A DNA stretch of 64,000 nt. Source: Rhea pennata (lineage: Eukaryota; Chordata; Aves; Rheiformes; Rheidae). Shown piece after piece: positions 34,301-47,440 of this stretch. The stretch covers positions 17,244,883 through 17,308,882 of the forward strand of contig NC_084670.1 of the NCBI RefSeq assembly GCF_028389875.1, written 5' to 3'. Each line of letters opens with the position of its first letter. Within the stretch, counting starts at the first letter, position 1. The position numbers were made by a program, and so were the translations under genes. The notes under the pieces are model-generated. The model was not told where the DNA came from, did no database searches, and worked only from the letters and a program-made list of their open reading frames with translations.

Positions 34301-37300
34301 ACTAAGGCTGAACACTGAAATATTTAATGCAACGACTGGTTGTGAAGTTTCTAACAAAGGTCTGGATCGAGCAGAATCAACTTTGGAGTGTGTGTTTTTC
34401 TTTTAATGGTGATCGCTGTCTGAACTGTGTATTAACTTTTTTTTAGCAAGTCAGACTCCTAGCTGTGTGCGCTGTCTTCTGCCATCACAGGGAAACAAAT
34501 ACGTTGTTTAATCCTTTTCATAAATTGAACATTTTTCTTGACCACAATGTGAGTTCATCTGAGCTTAATTCCTGGGAGCAGGCTGCTGAGTCAAGCTTCC
34601 TCCTTTCTGGGCAGACACTCAAACTACTAGTTAGACCATTGTAACTAATTGGTCTATGCATTACCCTTGGATCACACACGAACATCTTATACTCTGTGAT
34701 CTTTTATTTTTATTTTTTAGAACATTCTTTGTAAAACTTAAAATGTTTCATAGCTCTGGTATTATGTGCATCAGCTTTAATAAGGATTGTCAAGGAAGAA
34801 ACAGAAGAAAGGAGTCAAAAGTGATCATAATTTGCCTGAAATGCAGCAGTTTGAGCATTTCCCAACTAGTCTGGTTTTAATTAATGCAGAAGAAATGGGG
34901 TTTTAGCAAAGAACAAATATTTATTAATGGTATTTGGAAAGGGGGATAGTGCAAAATATTTTTCCTGAAAACTATCTGCTAGGTCAGCTTTCCATTTTCT
35001 GTAAAGAGCAGAAATTGAAAATGTGTAATGTGCTTTTCAGATTTTTGAAAATTACTGTATTTCATATTACTCTATACTCTCTCCTTTAGCTCAGTTTTAG
35101 CACATTACAAATCTGTGCTTTTATAAGCCAAGTGATATGGAAAATAGGCACTTAAGGCTGCCTGCAGACTAGACAGACTTTACTAATGAGAAATATTTTG
35201 TAAACTTATAAATAAAAATCTCATCCTCTCATCTCCACTTAAATTTTGAAGGCCTTTCTTCACTGTGACATTTCTGACTATTGAGTTTGTGGCAAAATAC
35301 TGTGCTTTTCTGCTTTAAGTATATACCATACACATAAACTGAAACGTAGTTACAAGTAACAGAAATAACAATAGCTTAACTATTCTCAGTTTTGTGTATT
35401 TCAAATGTTCTGCTTCACCAAGACATAAAACATACACTTATGACTCTTGTATTTTTGATACTTCCGTTAAAGATATATTTAAACAAAAAACTGAGTGTGA
35501 ATTGCATTACCTGTGGAATATTGCTTAGAATTTGCATAAACATGCATTTACCAAATTGTAGCAAGAGGGAAAATGCACCATAATCATATCATAATTGTGT
35601 AATCAATTCGCTGTGATTATATTTTCTCCCTTGATGCAAGTTAGCAAGCAGGAGTTTGTGTGAATGTGAAACAGAGTTTTTCACTTACTGTGATTTGTTC
35701 AGTTGGTTTTCAGTGGCTTTTCTTCTTTAGAAGTTTGAGTTGAATACGCTTTTTAACTCAGTCTGTCTTAACATGAGTTCAAAATGCCTTTGCCTAATGA
35801 TCTTTTCAGATTGTGCAGGTGGTTTCATAGAGGGTAGGTTGGTTTGTCACAGTTTCAGTATCTAGTTTCTTATAGTTTAAACTGGAATAAAGTGAAAACA
35901 CTTCCTTAAAGTAAAACTTTACCGTGTGTGTGTTTGATTTTTTTTTTTCAGCATTTTTATATGAAAATACAGTAGAAAGGGACATAGCAAGTCTTTGTGA
36001 GCAGAAGAGGTGACAGAGGAAAAGGAGTTTGCGATCTGGAAGTCGGTTTTAGTTTGTGGAAAATAAACTCTCTCCTAATTTATACGGGATAGAGAAAGGA
36101 TCTTAAATATTGGGAGCATTAGTATAACATAAATGCCCTTGTCAGGTAAATTTTGTAAGTCTAGTTTAAAGTTTAGTAGATTTTTTTTTAATTGTCCGTG
36201 AAGTAACTCAATGGTAAGCAACATGTGGGGTGTCACTGACTGTAATACTGATTTATATATGCTGTATCGTATTTGAGACATATGCCTGTATAGCACAGGA
36301 CATATATTCTAGCTGCAGCTGTTGAAACAAGGATAGATATTCTTTTGTGGGCAAATAGTCAAAAGAGCCACAGCCCTCTCTTGAAAGTGCTGTTGTCTCT
36401 TGTAGCTTGTCTCTATTTCAGGGAGACATCGGTGAGAGGTAGGTGTATAGGCATGTGATCCTGACAAGTACATTATGGGTCTAAATTAACGAGAACCTAT
36501 AATCTATTTATGGTAAACTGTCTTGCTATTTTAAGTATTTAGTATTTCCACAGAGACAAATGTCCAGTGCTTTGTGTATGTCAGCAGGAGTCACTGAGAA
36601 GCTCTACAAGCAAAAGTGGAATACAAAGTCTGCTGGATTACAGAGTAAATTAAGAGGGCAGCCACAGCTCTGTAGTTTGGGTTGAGAGGAAGGGGAATGT
36701 AAGCTCTGCCCTGAGAAAGGTAGTGGCTAGATCCGTACAATCTATCGAAATGCTCTCAAGGGATGTATGACTACTTCAAAGACACGTTCTTCCTGAAGCT
36801 GGGACGCACATAACAAGTGATTCTCTTCATGCATTTTGACAAACTATCAAACTTTTCTCTTTATTGTTACTGAGACTCCCAGCTGGCATTAATTACACTG
36901 TAAACCTAATCAGTTTCAGATGCTAGTGTAGATGATGGAAGTCCTTCTCTGAGGCTAAGCTCTGCTGATAGAAGAACCTTCTGCTGTTCATGAGCTGCAG
37001 GTTGCAGCCCTCGCTATTCTGATGAAAAAAAAAGGATTATGTGAGTGATGCTTTAGGCTGGTAATTTAAATAAATGATAAAGGTTGGTAGGAGCTGACTC
37101 ACATGACCTTGCCTAAGCTTGTTTTGGGACTGCTCACATAATCCTTAACCACAGGGTTTTTTTTTTTTTACAGCAGAAGGGAAGCGAATAACCCGATAGA
37201 GAGCAGCAATGAAGATTTGTAAAATACGTTTTTTTTTTTTTAATAAGGTCAACATCTGTCTGTGACCTGAGGAGGAAACAAACCTAAGAAATTCCTATAA

Positions 37301-37370
37301 AATAAGTGATTGCATGTTAGGGTTGTGCAGCTATACCTTGACAATTTCCTTAATTAGATAGAATTCAAGT
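28370..37370. other. HS2ST1: Intronic sequence, no gene seen
   Basis: Nine kilobases of AT-rich intron with scattered short homopolymers (T runs near 33998 and 37156, a T run near 37230). Open frames are all under 120 codons, unrelated to known proteins. No repeat family was recognised with confidence. Confidence 0.5.
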
Positions 37371-37389
37371 TATGCTACTTCTCAAATTC

Positions 37390-37695
37390 AGAGTCCTACT
37401 AACTTCGGTAAGTCAGTAGGTGCTGGCCTGCATGTTTAAGAAGAGGTGAAAGAATAGCATTTTTGAGTTTTACACTTGTGAATTTTGGCCTTGCTCTTTG
37501 AGTACTCAGTATTTATTTTAGCAAACCAATGATTTTGTTTCTTTTTGACAAATGCATGAAACTTCAATTTCATTTGAAAAAAAAAAAGAGAAACAGGTAA
37601 GTAAACCTCAGAAACCTAAAATTGCTTTATTCACATGTTAATTGTGACTAGTCCTGTACAAGTCAGTAGAACTACTTATGTGCTTAATTATCTTG
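37390..37695. repeat. Possible ancient amniote interspersed repeat pieces
   Basis: Two words, TCCTACTAACTTCGGTAAGT with the following CAGTAGGTGCTGG (about 37395-37427) and AGTCAGTAGAACTACTTATG with TGCTTAA (37661-37687), resemble the CCCATTGACTTCAATGGGA-type and GGACTACTTATGTGCTTAA-type phrases common in old reptile repeats. I cannot name the family. Confidence 0.3.
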
Positions 37696-38128
37696 TCAAA
37701 TGGGAAATGGAGTTATTAACAGTATCTTCAGCCAACACAGGATTAGATGTTTATCTCACTTGCATGCAGAGATCCAGGCTCAAAGAATTGAACTCCTGGG
37801 GCATATTGTTGGCGAATGTGCTGTCTGATTCTGTTCTCCTCCCTTCCTGGAACACTGAGCAGAACTTTCCTCTATTAGGATAAGTGTAGCTTGCAAAATT
37901 GCTTTAGCTATATGTTATTACATTATGAATCTCAGTTTTTAGGATGTACTGCTACAAACATTTTGAAATGCAGGAGTTAAATTTGTTTACTTTTTTCCAT
38001 TAAAAAGTTTTTTGCATGTCAAGAAATAGTTGTTAATTTTTGATAGGCTTTTCCCTGAGAGCTGAATCATATTACAGAAAAATTAAATGTAGATCTTACC
38101 AGGAAATCATATTTTCATTAGATGTTTT

Positions 38129-38168
38129 AAAATACTTTAGCTGTTATTAAAATACTTTAGCTGTTATT
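38129..38168. repeat. 20-bp perfect tandem duplication
   Basis: AAAATACTTTAGCTGTTATT occurs twice in direct succession with no difference (38129-38148 and 38149-38168), implying a recent event or sequence conversion. Confidence 0.95.
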
Positions 38169-39738
38169 GTGTTCTGTTTTCACATATGACATAAATTGGC
38201 TTTGCTATTACACTGAGAGTGAGCAAGCTCCAACTTCTCTAGGACCTGTTTCTGGAGTATTGGAATAAAGTGAATCAGAGACATGGCTCACCATATAGCA
38301 GAAGTGGTACTGGGAGGAGGCAAGTGGAGAAATGAACAGTGGAGAATGGGCACTGCTTATAACTGTACCATTGTGGGGAAGCACTTTGACAGACAGAGAA
38401 AAGTAGCAAGAATTGATGTTAAAAAATAAATAAAGTAAAAGCTACTAATAATATAGCATGTTAATTAGAAGTCACTGGATTTAGGCCTTCAAAAAGAAAA
38501 AAAGAAAGATTGCAAGCTGGCAGCTTAATTGTTCTGCTGCATTTCCACTTCAGCATTTGATGCAGATTATTCCCTTGGCCTTGTTCCATTGTTTATGAAG
38601 CAGTTTTATACATTTTTCTGCATTATCGTGGATATCTGCTTCTCTTTTGGTAACTGTGTATTGCTTGGGAGGTCTGCTGAGACACTGTGCAACTGCACCC
38701 TCCTCCATTCTTCCCCAAACAACCTTTGTCTTCCCAGTATCTAACAAAGTTAGGGAGTGGGAAAGCTAGCTGAAATGTGCTTTAGTGTCAGTCAAGACAC
38801 TGATCATTTCTGGCAGAAGGTGTAGCAGTTTTAAAAATTAGCTAGATTTGTAACTGCGACTTGATTTAAAGGTATAAGCCCTTCAGTTGTGAAGGTGAAC
38901 TGTAGTCTGAGATTTACTGCTTATTTTTTTGGATAGTGTGGGTGGCAAGAAAAATACATTTGTCTCCAGCTGGCCAAGTGATTGCAGCTTTTCTTTGAGG
39001 ATTTGAACAAAACCGCAGGCATCTATCTTTGTCATCTTTAGACTTGATTACTATAGCACACATTTTCTGCATGTACTTTATGACTGACATTTTGCTGTAA
39101 TCAGCATTTCCATGTGAAACTGTTTATAAGTGGGCTTCGTAGCCTGACATGCTCTATAATTTGCATTACTTACAAGTTTACTCTTAGAATTGCGTAGTAT
39201 TTAATTATCTGACCTTTCATGTACCCAAAGACTGACTTTATAGGACAAAGATTGATACGTTTTGGTCATACCTCATCATGACAGTTTTGACCAGCTCTAG
39301 TAATTCTTCAGACTCTGTGGAAAAAAGTAGCAGCCTGCTCAATTAAGACCATTCCATTTGCCATGAGACCCTCAAGTTTGCTGCTATCAAGGCCTGCTGC
39401 ATTGATCTGAGCTGTCTTTGTGGGTTAATAGTGGTTGTGGTTTCTTTATACTCCCTGCTTATTGAGTCCCTGCCATGTAGTGTTTTTCTAACTTGCACGG
39501 ATTTTCTCTAGTTCTTGTTTTTTGCATTGTGCAACTAAGAGCTTCTCTAATAGTTACTTCCATTTAGAATTACACTATTTTAAGCCTCTTGAAGATATGT
39601 GAGGTTCCTCACATTAATAAGTGAGGTTTCCGTGATGATAGCAGTAAAACCTAAACAGTATAGGGATTGTATCTGGAATTTGCAGCTGTTGAAACAAGTA
39701 TTTGTGACTTCTTGATACCTTCCCCAGCTTCTACTCCC

Positions 39739-39785
39739 TCAAAAAAAAAAAAAAGAAAAGAAAAAAGAAAGAAAGAAAAAAAAAT
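39739..39785. repeat. A-rich / (GAAA)n simple repeat
   Basis: An A14 run followed by GAAAA, GAAAAAA and GAAA units. Confidence 0.85.
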
Positions 39786-42700
39786 AGAAACCATTCCAAG
39801 GATTAAGTTTTTTTTTTCAGGATTTGAAACTTTATAAAATCTGTGAATTCCATTTAAAGAAGAAAACAGCTGATTTAGCTGTGATACTTTGACTAGTGCT
39901 TCTTTTTAACATTGTTTCAGGTAGAACTATTGCAGGTTATGTGTGTAAGGAAGTATAAAACTATAAACAGTGTCTGAAGAAATGAATAAATAGCTTGCCA
40001 AACAGTCTGCTTTATTTATTGCCTGACAGCTTACTTGTGCAGTGGACATACAGACTTAGACAAGCATATTTGAGAACGTACTTTAGACATAGTTCTCACC
40101 AATAGCTCTGTAGAAAAGCCGCTGACCTGTAAAAGCATACTGCTGAGTGCTCTAGGTTCGTTGGAATGGTGAATGTATTTTGTTATTCATTAATGGTGCT
40201 AGGGGTCCTGAAGATGTTCTAATGCATGCATTACTTAAAGAATTCTGTTTTTCCTCAGTACTTGCAATCAAACGTTACTCAGTTTATTTTCATTGGATTT
40301 TGTTAACAATAAACAGTGGCCCTCAAGGTTTGGTTTTAAGAATAAAGATGCAAAAATTCTGAAAATAGCCAGATGTGTGTTATGTCTGCATTTATAGGAC
40401 AATACTTGTTTCTTTTTTTTTAATATAGCTCACCTTTAATGCATTTATATACTCACCGTTAATACATCAGTAATGGGAACATCCTTGTGTCAAAACACTT
40501 ACTTTCTCCCAGGAAGCTTGCTGAACTTCTTGCTTTTTGACTTCTTTGCATGTACTTTAGATATCACATAACTGAAGATCATTTTTAATATCATATGAAT
40601 ATACTGTCCCTGTAATGGACAGTGAAAAATAGTTGCTTCATGGCATATTACAGATATGGACCATTTTTGCTCTGGAAAGAACGTGGGAATAAACTTTCTC
40701 ACAGCTCACACTTTTAGCATAGCATGTTATGATGTTGAGCTGGCATAATTCCTTGACCTCTTGAAACCTGTGTTTCAGGACTCAACCTATTGACTCTTGT
40801 AACAGATTGTTGAATTGTGCTCACTATTTTTCACTTCTGCTTTTTAGTATTCTTCTTATCCTTCATTTCTTTATCCTCTTAGTTAAACTATTGTTATCCT
40901 TCACATTGGGAACCTCCTTTGCTACTGTAAATTAACATGCTTTTCACTGAAAAGAGCAAACAACTTTTCAAAAATTACATGCACGACCCTTAAGTTATGG
41001 CATTAAATGTAAAATAACATCCATAGAGTTGGTTCATTTGGTAAGATTTCATTTATGGTAATAGAAAGGTTTAAGGCTGACTCAAGATTTCTTACATTTT
41101 TTTTTTCTTTTTAGATGAGAACATACTTTTCATACACCCAGGAAAAGAGTTTACTAAAATCAGATGATTAAAATTAAACAAGCTGTACATATTGTTCCTT
41201 ACAGAGATGCCTGAACTACTTAGCATACTAGTTAGGAGCTCTAAGAAATATTTCACTTGTCCTGAGAAAGAGAAAGTAAGTACTATAGATTTTCATCTGT
41301 ATCAGTATCTCCTAGAAAGATTTTCTCTTGGGGCTTTGATAGAGCTCTCTAAAACTGAGAGCATCATTCTAGGGTGATGGACTTACACTCAGTTAGTACT
41401 GGACTTAACAGCAGTTAGTACTTTGCTTGAAGCATTTTTAGTATCCAAGAGGTGGAGTATGAGAATAGATCCTTGTTTTGATTTGATTTCTTCTCCTCAC
41501 CCCCACTTAAATTTCTTTTTGGGATAGGTGTGAGAACAAGACATATTTCAGTTGTAAACTGAGCAAGTTGATATGAAAACCATTGAAATCAAATAAACAC
41601 TTAAATATTTGTTTTTGCACACTCATTTTAAAAAACTCAACAGCATGTTAAATATTGTAAATGAAAATCCTTTTTAAATGATGTGATAAAAGTAGTAAAA
41701 AGTCTGAATTATGATGACAATGTGTATACTAATGCTGTGCTGAAATGCAACCACCCATTTTCAAGTAGGAATGTTACTACAAGGCTCACACCACATTTTT
41801 CACTCTGAATTACACAAATCGAGCTCTGTTGAACAACCAACACATTTCATTTGCCTTTTGGAGAATAACAAATCAGTTTGTCAAGTAGAATGACTCTTTT
41901 TCTGGTTTAGAGTGCGGGCTGGAGGAGGAGAAAGGTATGTGTAAAGTGATAAATGTTAAAGTCTCTTTAGGCAAAGTGCAGGCCTTAAGTGTGTATGATG
42001 TATAGTAACTCCTGTCCTGATGAGCAAAAATGTTTTTTTCATTTGTAATGGCTCATTTAAATTTGCTGAACAAGAGAGAGCCTTTGAGGTGAAATCTGTA
42101 CTTCAGATGTTAGAAATAGGAGATGTGAGGAAAAATGCGTATGTTTAATATTTCAGTTATCTATATGAAACCAAACACAAATTATAAAATGAAGAAGGAA
42201 AGCTGTAACTTTAATTTGTTAGCTGGTTGGGATAAATTGTTGTCCCTCAGGCTGCAATATTGGTAGTTAATGTACTTGGGGGTACTAGTTGTAGCCTAGC
42301 TGAACTACATGCACATTGCAGTTGCTGTCATGTTAACTAGATATAGGTGAGAACACTTTTTCCACTGCTGTTGAGGCTGGGTCTCCAGGGAAAATACTTT
42401 GGGGGGGGAAAAAATAACTCTCTCCCTCAGCCCTCTGTTTAATAGGAGGAATATCGCTCACATATCTATTGGAGATTTTTCACTGTTTTGTGAAACAATA
42501 CCACTTTTAGAAGAAAGCATTGAAGTTCGCTTTCAAAAAAACTTAATAGAAAGTAAGAGAGAGAGAAACAACTAAAGTATGTATACAGATCTATGCCCAT
42601 AGGTACCAATTGAGATGGTGAACAGGAAAGCAAAATGCAAAGTTTATAAGAAGTTATGCAAATGGTGTATGACAGAGTTATCTTGCATTATTTCAGTATG

Positions 42701-44794
42701 ATTTGCCTGTAACTGCTCTTACTAATAAGTAATTTTCTATATTAAAAAATAATTCCTTTATGGAGAAGACTTAACACAAATACTTGGATTTTTTTTGACC
42801 GGTCTGGTGAAAATCCATTTTTCTTCGAAATGCAGACATGTAAGAGCATTTTCCCAGGTGAAGTGTAATACTGAAACAAATATTTGAATCTATTCTATTC
42901 TGGACAAACTAAAAAATAATCTGTCAAATTTTATCTTGACCTTTTATCTTTCAATCTTCATTTTTGATTTGATATTTAATATTAAATACACTTCTTCAGA
43001 GCCTTGATGAGAACATACATGCTAGTTACTTCATGTACTATGCAAGTTATGTCCATGTGTTAGTCTTTGAAAGAAAAAGTTATAATGGACCATCAATAGA
43101 AGTGGTACTGCTGGGTGTGCAAAGAGCTTTCATGTGCACAAAATGAAGCTGAGGAAAAGTTCTTAGACTCCATCAGGTATAATAAAAATTATCTGCTAAC
43201 TGCTGCAACAGTGGATTCAGAATTTTTACAAAGAAATACAATTTTATATGAATGTCCTTTTTTAAGAAAATTTTGTTCTTACATTTGTTTCATTCCTTTT
43301 CTTTGGACAACTAAGAAAAGGGAATAGGATGAAGAAAAGAAAACTAAGAACCAAAATGGGTCATATTTTAATATACTGCAACAATTACAAATTCTATATT
43401 GAAGGTACTGATGTTTATAATCTCTTTGATGGGGACTAAAGGTTTGGATTTGAAGATATTTATGAAACATGTTCTGGAAACTTATATTTGCTGCTAATAG
43501 ATGAGTAACCTGTTATTCTTATCTCCTACAGCAACCTTCTCCTCCTCATGACTTAAGTTCCTTTAAAAATGTATTATGTAGTACAAATGAAAATGCTTAG
43601 CTTTTTTCTATTCATGTCAGAGTAGAAGAGAGAAATTAGAGCATTCACATCATATTTGGTACCTAATAACATTTAAATTCTTAAGAGTTTTTGATTTAGA
43701 AAGCTAAATTATGTTGCAGTCTTTCTTGCGTAGACTGTAGAGATGAGAAAGGAGACCTTTTGTTTTACTATAAATTTTAATGAAATGCCAGAATGCATTG
43801 ATGGGCTCTCTAGTGCATCGACAGGGCTACAGTAAAATGCTTACTGTTTTCCTTGGAGTTCTGTTCTGTTTCCTGTTACCTTAAAATATACAGCAAACTA
43901 GTCCTAATAATATATTCTCTTGAGAACAGTGTTGAATTTAGGCATGGTTTTTACATTGACATTACTAACTCCGTTCCTTTTTGCTGCCTGAAAAACTCAG
44001 TACAGTTTATAGTGATACATGCAGCTATACTAGTTGTGCTGGTTTGTTGTTTTAGTGCATTATAAATACATAGTGAATCCTTAATAAAAGGACATTAATA
44101 TAAATAATGTATACATAGTATATTGAAGTCAATTGGGTTTGATTTGTGTAGACAGTGATAGGCCATCTGCTGATTGATGGCATCCATTACAGCAAGATTG
44201 TGTTTGTTTTAAACAACAAATCAGTAATTATGTACATTGTCAAATGATTAATAGGTTTTAGTTAGTTCAGACTGACAGATATAGAAGGTAATTCTCAATT
44301 AGATGAATTATAGTTCTTGATCTTATTGATTGGACCTGCTGTGGGACTATTGATTACTACCTGTAAATGTGTCTAATCAGGAGTAAAGAAAAAAAAATAG
44401 AGAAAGCTTTCAGGAAAAATTAAAATATAATATATCCTTAATTTTTTACATTTTATCAGGCTGACCTACAGTTATTGCAGATTTCTACACCCTAAATATT
44501 AGGATATTAGGAAAAAACTTTGGGGGCATATAGTTTCAAAAAGTCATTTAGAACATGAAACTCCTAGACTAGTAATTGTTCTACACAGCAATAAAAGCTA
44601 TCCAGCTCGTTAGGCACTGAAGTGTTAGTGGGTAAGTGTAAGTGAAGAACAGTCCATGAACTATGAGCATGTGGCTATGAGATATGCCACTAGACTCTGG
44701 AGTATCTAGAATGATGAAGTACAGAGTTTGAGAGGCAGCATAGATGAAAAGCTGAGATTTCCAAAATGTTGAAAAGTCTTAAAGTGAAGTTACA

Positions 44795-44880
44795 TAATTT
44801 TATATATATTATATGAAGTACATATAGAAGTGTATATTATATTAAATATATTATTTATATACTGTATAATTCTATATAAA
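44795..44880. repeat. AT-rich low-complexity stretch
   Basis: About 85 bp made almost wholly of A and T, with TATAT, ATTATAT and TTATATAC words. Confidence 0.8.
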
Positions 44881-45145
44881 ACAGAAATCTGACTTATGAC
44901 AATAGAAACAAAAACTTAAGGTGTATTAGAACTGCCAAGCAGTTAACTTACAGGCCAGTTGAGCACATTTTTAGCAGAATAGTGGTTGATTTGTTAGAAA
45001 CATGGTTATCATTCACAGACAACCTAACAGATTGGTAAACGTAGCCCTGAATAAGGATTAAGTGTATCTTATTAGTCAACAAGTTAGGAATGAGGCAGTG
45101 TTTTGAACACTTCTGTTGCATTAGGTTTATCATTGTGTTAGTCCC

Positions 45146-45164
45146 TTTTTTTGGGGGGGGGGGG
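45146..45164. repeat. T7-G12 homopolymer junction
   Basis: Seven T followed by twelve G, then AGGGGA. Confidence 0.9.
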
Positions 45165-46123
45165 AGGGGAATATGTTAACACGTGGAAAGCAGTGACAGT
45201 AAACACAGTAACCAGTGAGTCAGAATTTCAGGATTTTGTTTTGGAAAATGTGCATCTTTTGAACACGGAATAAGCGTTTTCAGAGTGAATTGTGTACCAT
45301 GTTTTTTATGGTTTTACTTCCTTTGTTTGGGCTGTACTTGAGTATTTAGGCAAATTTGACATTTTTGAATTTTGCTTTTTCTTTGCAGTACTGCTATTGG
45401 TCTGGTAGATCAAACTGATTCTTATGAGTCAGTGCTACAGGAAAATATGACAAGACAAAGTGATACTGTGATTAAGGTCTGAACCCAGGATTTGTGCAAT
45501 TTAGCTTAAAATTGTCTCTGTGTATGAGTGCAAACAACTTTTTTCTGTGTGCTTGCCTTCTGTGTTTATAGAATGGAAATAAACCACTCTATTTCAAAGG
45601 AGTCTTGGGAGATTAAGTCCATAAATTCTGGAGGCATGCAGATTTCCTTGCAGATGCAGCCAATTCGGTCCTTACGGAAATGACAGGTGGAGAGTACCAG
45701 TCTGCACTGTAAGTTTCTATGCACATTGGTCAAATGAAGGAGCACTGTATACTGGTTTCTTTCCCTCTCTACATTGTTTTTATGAAAATCCTTCATTTTG
45801 GGAGTTTACCAGCTTGGAAGCAAGCAACTATAGGGTACACTCCAATGCAATGTAGTTTTCTTGGCATCAGTTGTATTCTTTCTCACAACTTCTATAATAC
45901 AGTCCCTGTTCAGCGTTTAAAAACACTCTGCTTGCAAGAAATATAAGCAATGAGGCCAATATTAGTTTAGTACGTAGTTGTACTCATTTCTAAATTTGGT
46001 AATTATACTGTGCTGCGTTGTTTCCTCTCCCCAGAGATGAAAGAGAAGAAACTAGAGTGGATTCCAGGCAGGAAGGAGCAGTGTCATTACACATTCCTGC
46101 CCTTTGTGGTATTCCAAAGGGGG

Positions 46124-46149
46124 AAAAAAAAAAAAAAAAAAAAAAAAAA
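46124..46149. repeat. poly(A) run, 26 bases
   Basis: Uninterrupted A26 preceded by GGGGG. Confidence 0.9.
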
Positions 46150-47224
46150 CACTATAGATTTAGAGAAGCATTTTTAGGAACAGACATGGGCAATCAATCA
46201 GTATGAGCTATCAGATGCTCAGATGGGAATTAATTTTGCAAGGAGTAAAATTCTTTCCATGTGCATTCCCACTCGCTGCCCTCCCAGTTGTCTTGAAACC
46301 AGTGAGGGAAGATGCAAAGAAGAGTTACCTGAAGTGGCACAGCATCGGGTCTCTGGTGTTGTTAATAATATATATGAGGTATAATTGGTAGAACTGTCAG
46401 TGGTGATGCAGAAACTAAGATTAATAGCCAAAATATAACTGTAAATATTTTGAAGCCAGTGACACACATATTGTTCTACAGCAAGCTAAACAAATATCAG
46501 ACACTCCTAAAAACAGAGTTGTAAAAATCTTCATCTAAATGACTTACTCCGGCTTGATTTCTGATTCAGTAGCTACTTTTTAATCAAGATCTGTTATTTC
46601 TCTGAAAATAAATGAAGTATAGCACAAACTGGAATAAATTCAGAGAATTCTTAAAGGTAATTTAGTCACGTCAAATTATGTCGGTTCTCTAGTTTTATGA
46701 TGAGTTATTCTGCTTGAGGGGAACGTACACTCAGATCCTTCAAGGAGACCCTCCTTGTGCTGGGTTCAATTCTTCACACCTGGGATTTTAGGAAGATGAC
46801 CTTGAGAGCTCAAGATGACATTTTTTGAGATTTAACTATTAGTTATTTTTTGAAGCAAATTTTCCTTCAAGTTCTGTACTTAAATTGTGTTTGAAACTTT
46901 CAGAATAAACTGTGAAACTAAGTAGAGGAATTTACAGAAACTGGAACAAGTATGTATAAAAACTGTTTAATATCAAAACAATGTGATTGTTTTTGTCTGA
47001 AAATAGAGCCTTAGAGATGGTCAGATGCAGATGAATAATTGCTATGTATAAGCTGTTTTGAAGCTGATGTTTAAGAAGTTAATTCTTAATGAACAGACTT
47101 AGCCGGTGTCAGAATATGGGCTCGTTTTCTTGGAGGAATGAGAAGCTATCTTTGCAGTGTAGCTGAAAATCAGCACAACAAGGGAACTATAAGCACGGTT
47201 ATTTTACAACTTCTTAATAATGTT

Positions 47225-47440
47225 TCTTTAATCTAATTGGGAAGAATGCTGCACTTGGCTTGCAGTGGCAGCAGTTGAGGGAGGGGGCAGCCCATTGCGC
47301 TGGGTGGATACAAAGCCAAGGCAAGCGTGAACCACTCGGTGCCGTCTTTGTGGAGCCACTTCTCAAAGCAGATTTGTGTGCCATAACTGGCTGCTGTGAA
47401 CACACCGATAAAATTTCAACGGGAAAAAACTTCAAACTGG
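47225..47440. other. GC-richer unexplained segment, candidate conserved element
   Basis: About 215 bp of balanced base composition in AT-rich surroundings, open on both strands (73-75 codons), with several CpGs. Neither frame resembles a known protein. It could be a conserved non-coding element or an old repeat; sequence alone does not decide. Confidence 0.3.

Larger units (their letters stand above)
39786..46123. other. HS2ST1: Intronic sequence, no gene seen
   Basis: AT-rich intron. It includes an AT-only-like stretch at about 44795-44880 (TATATATTATATGAAG type) and a T7-G12 junction at 45146-45164. No exon, RNA gene or clear transposon was recognised. Confidence 0.5.
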
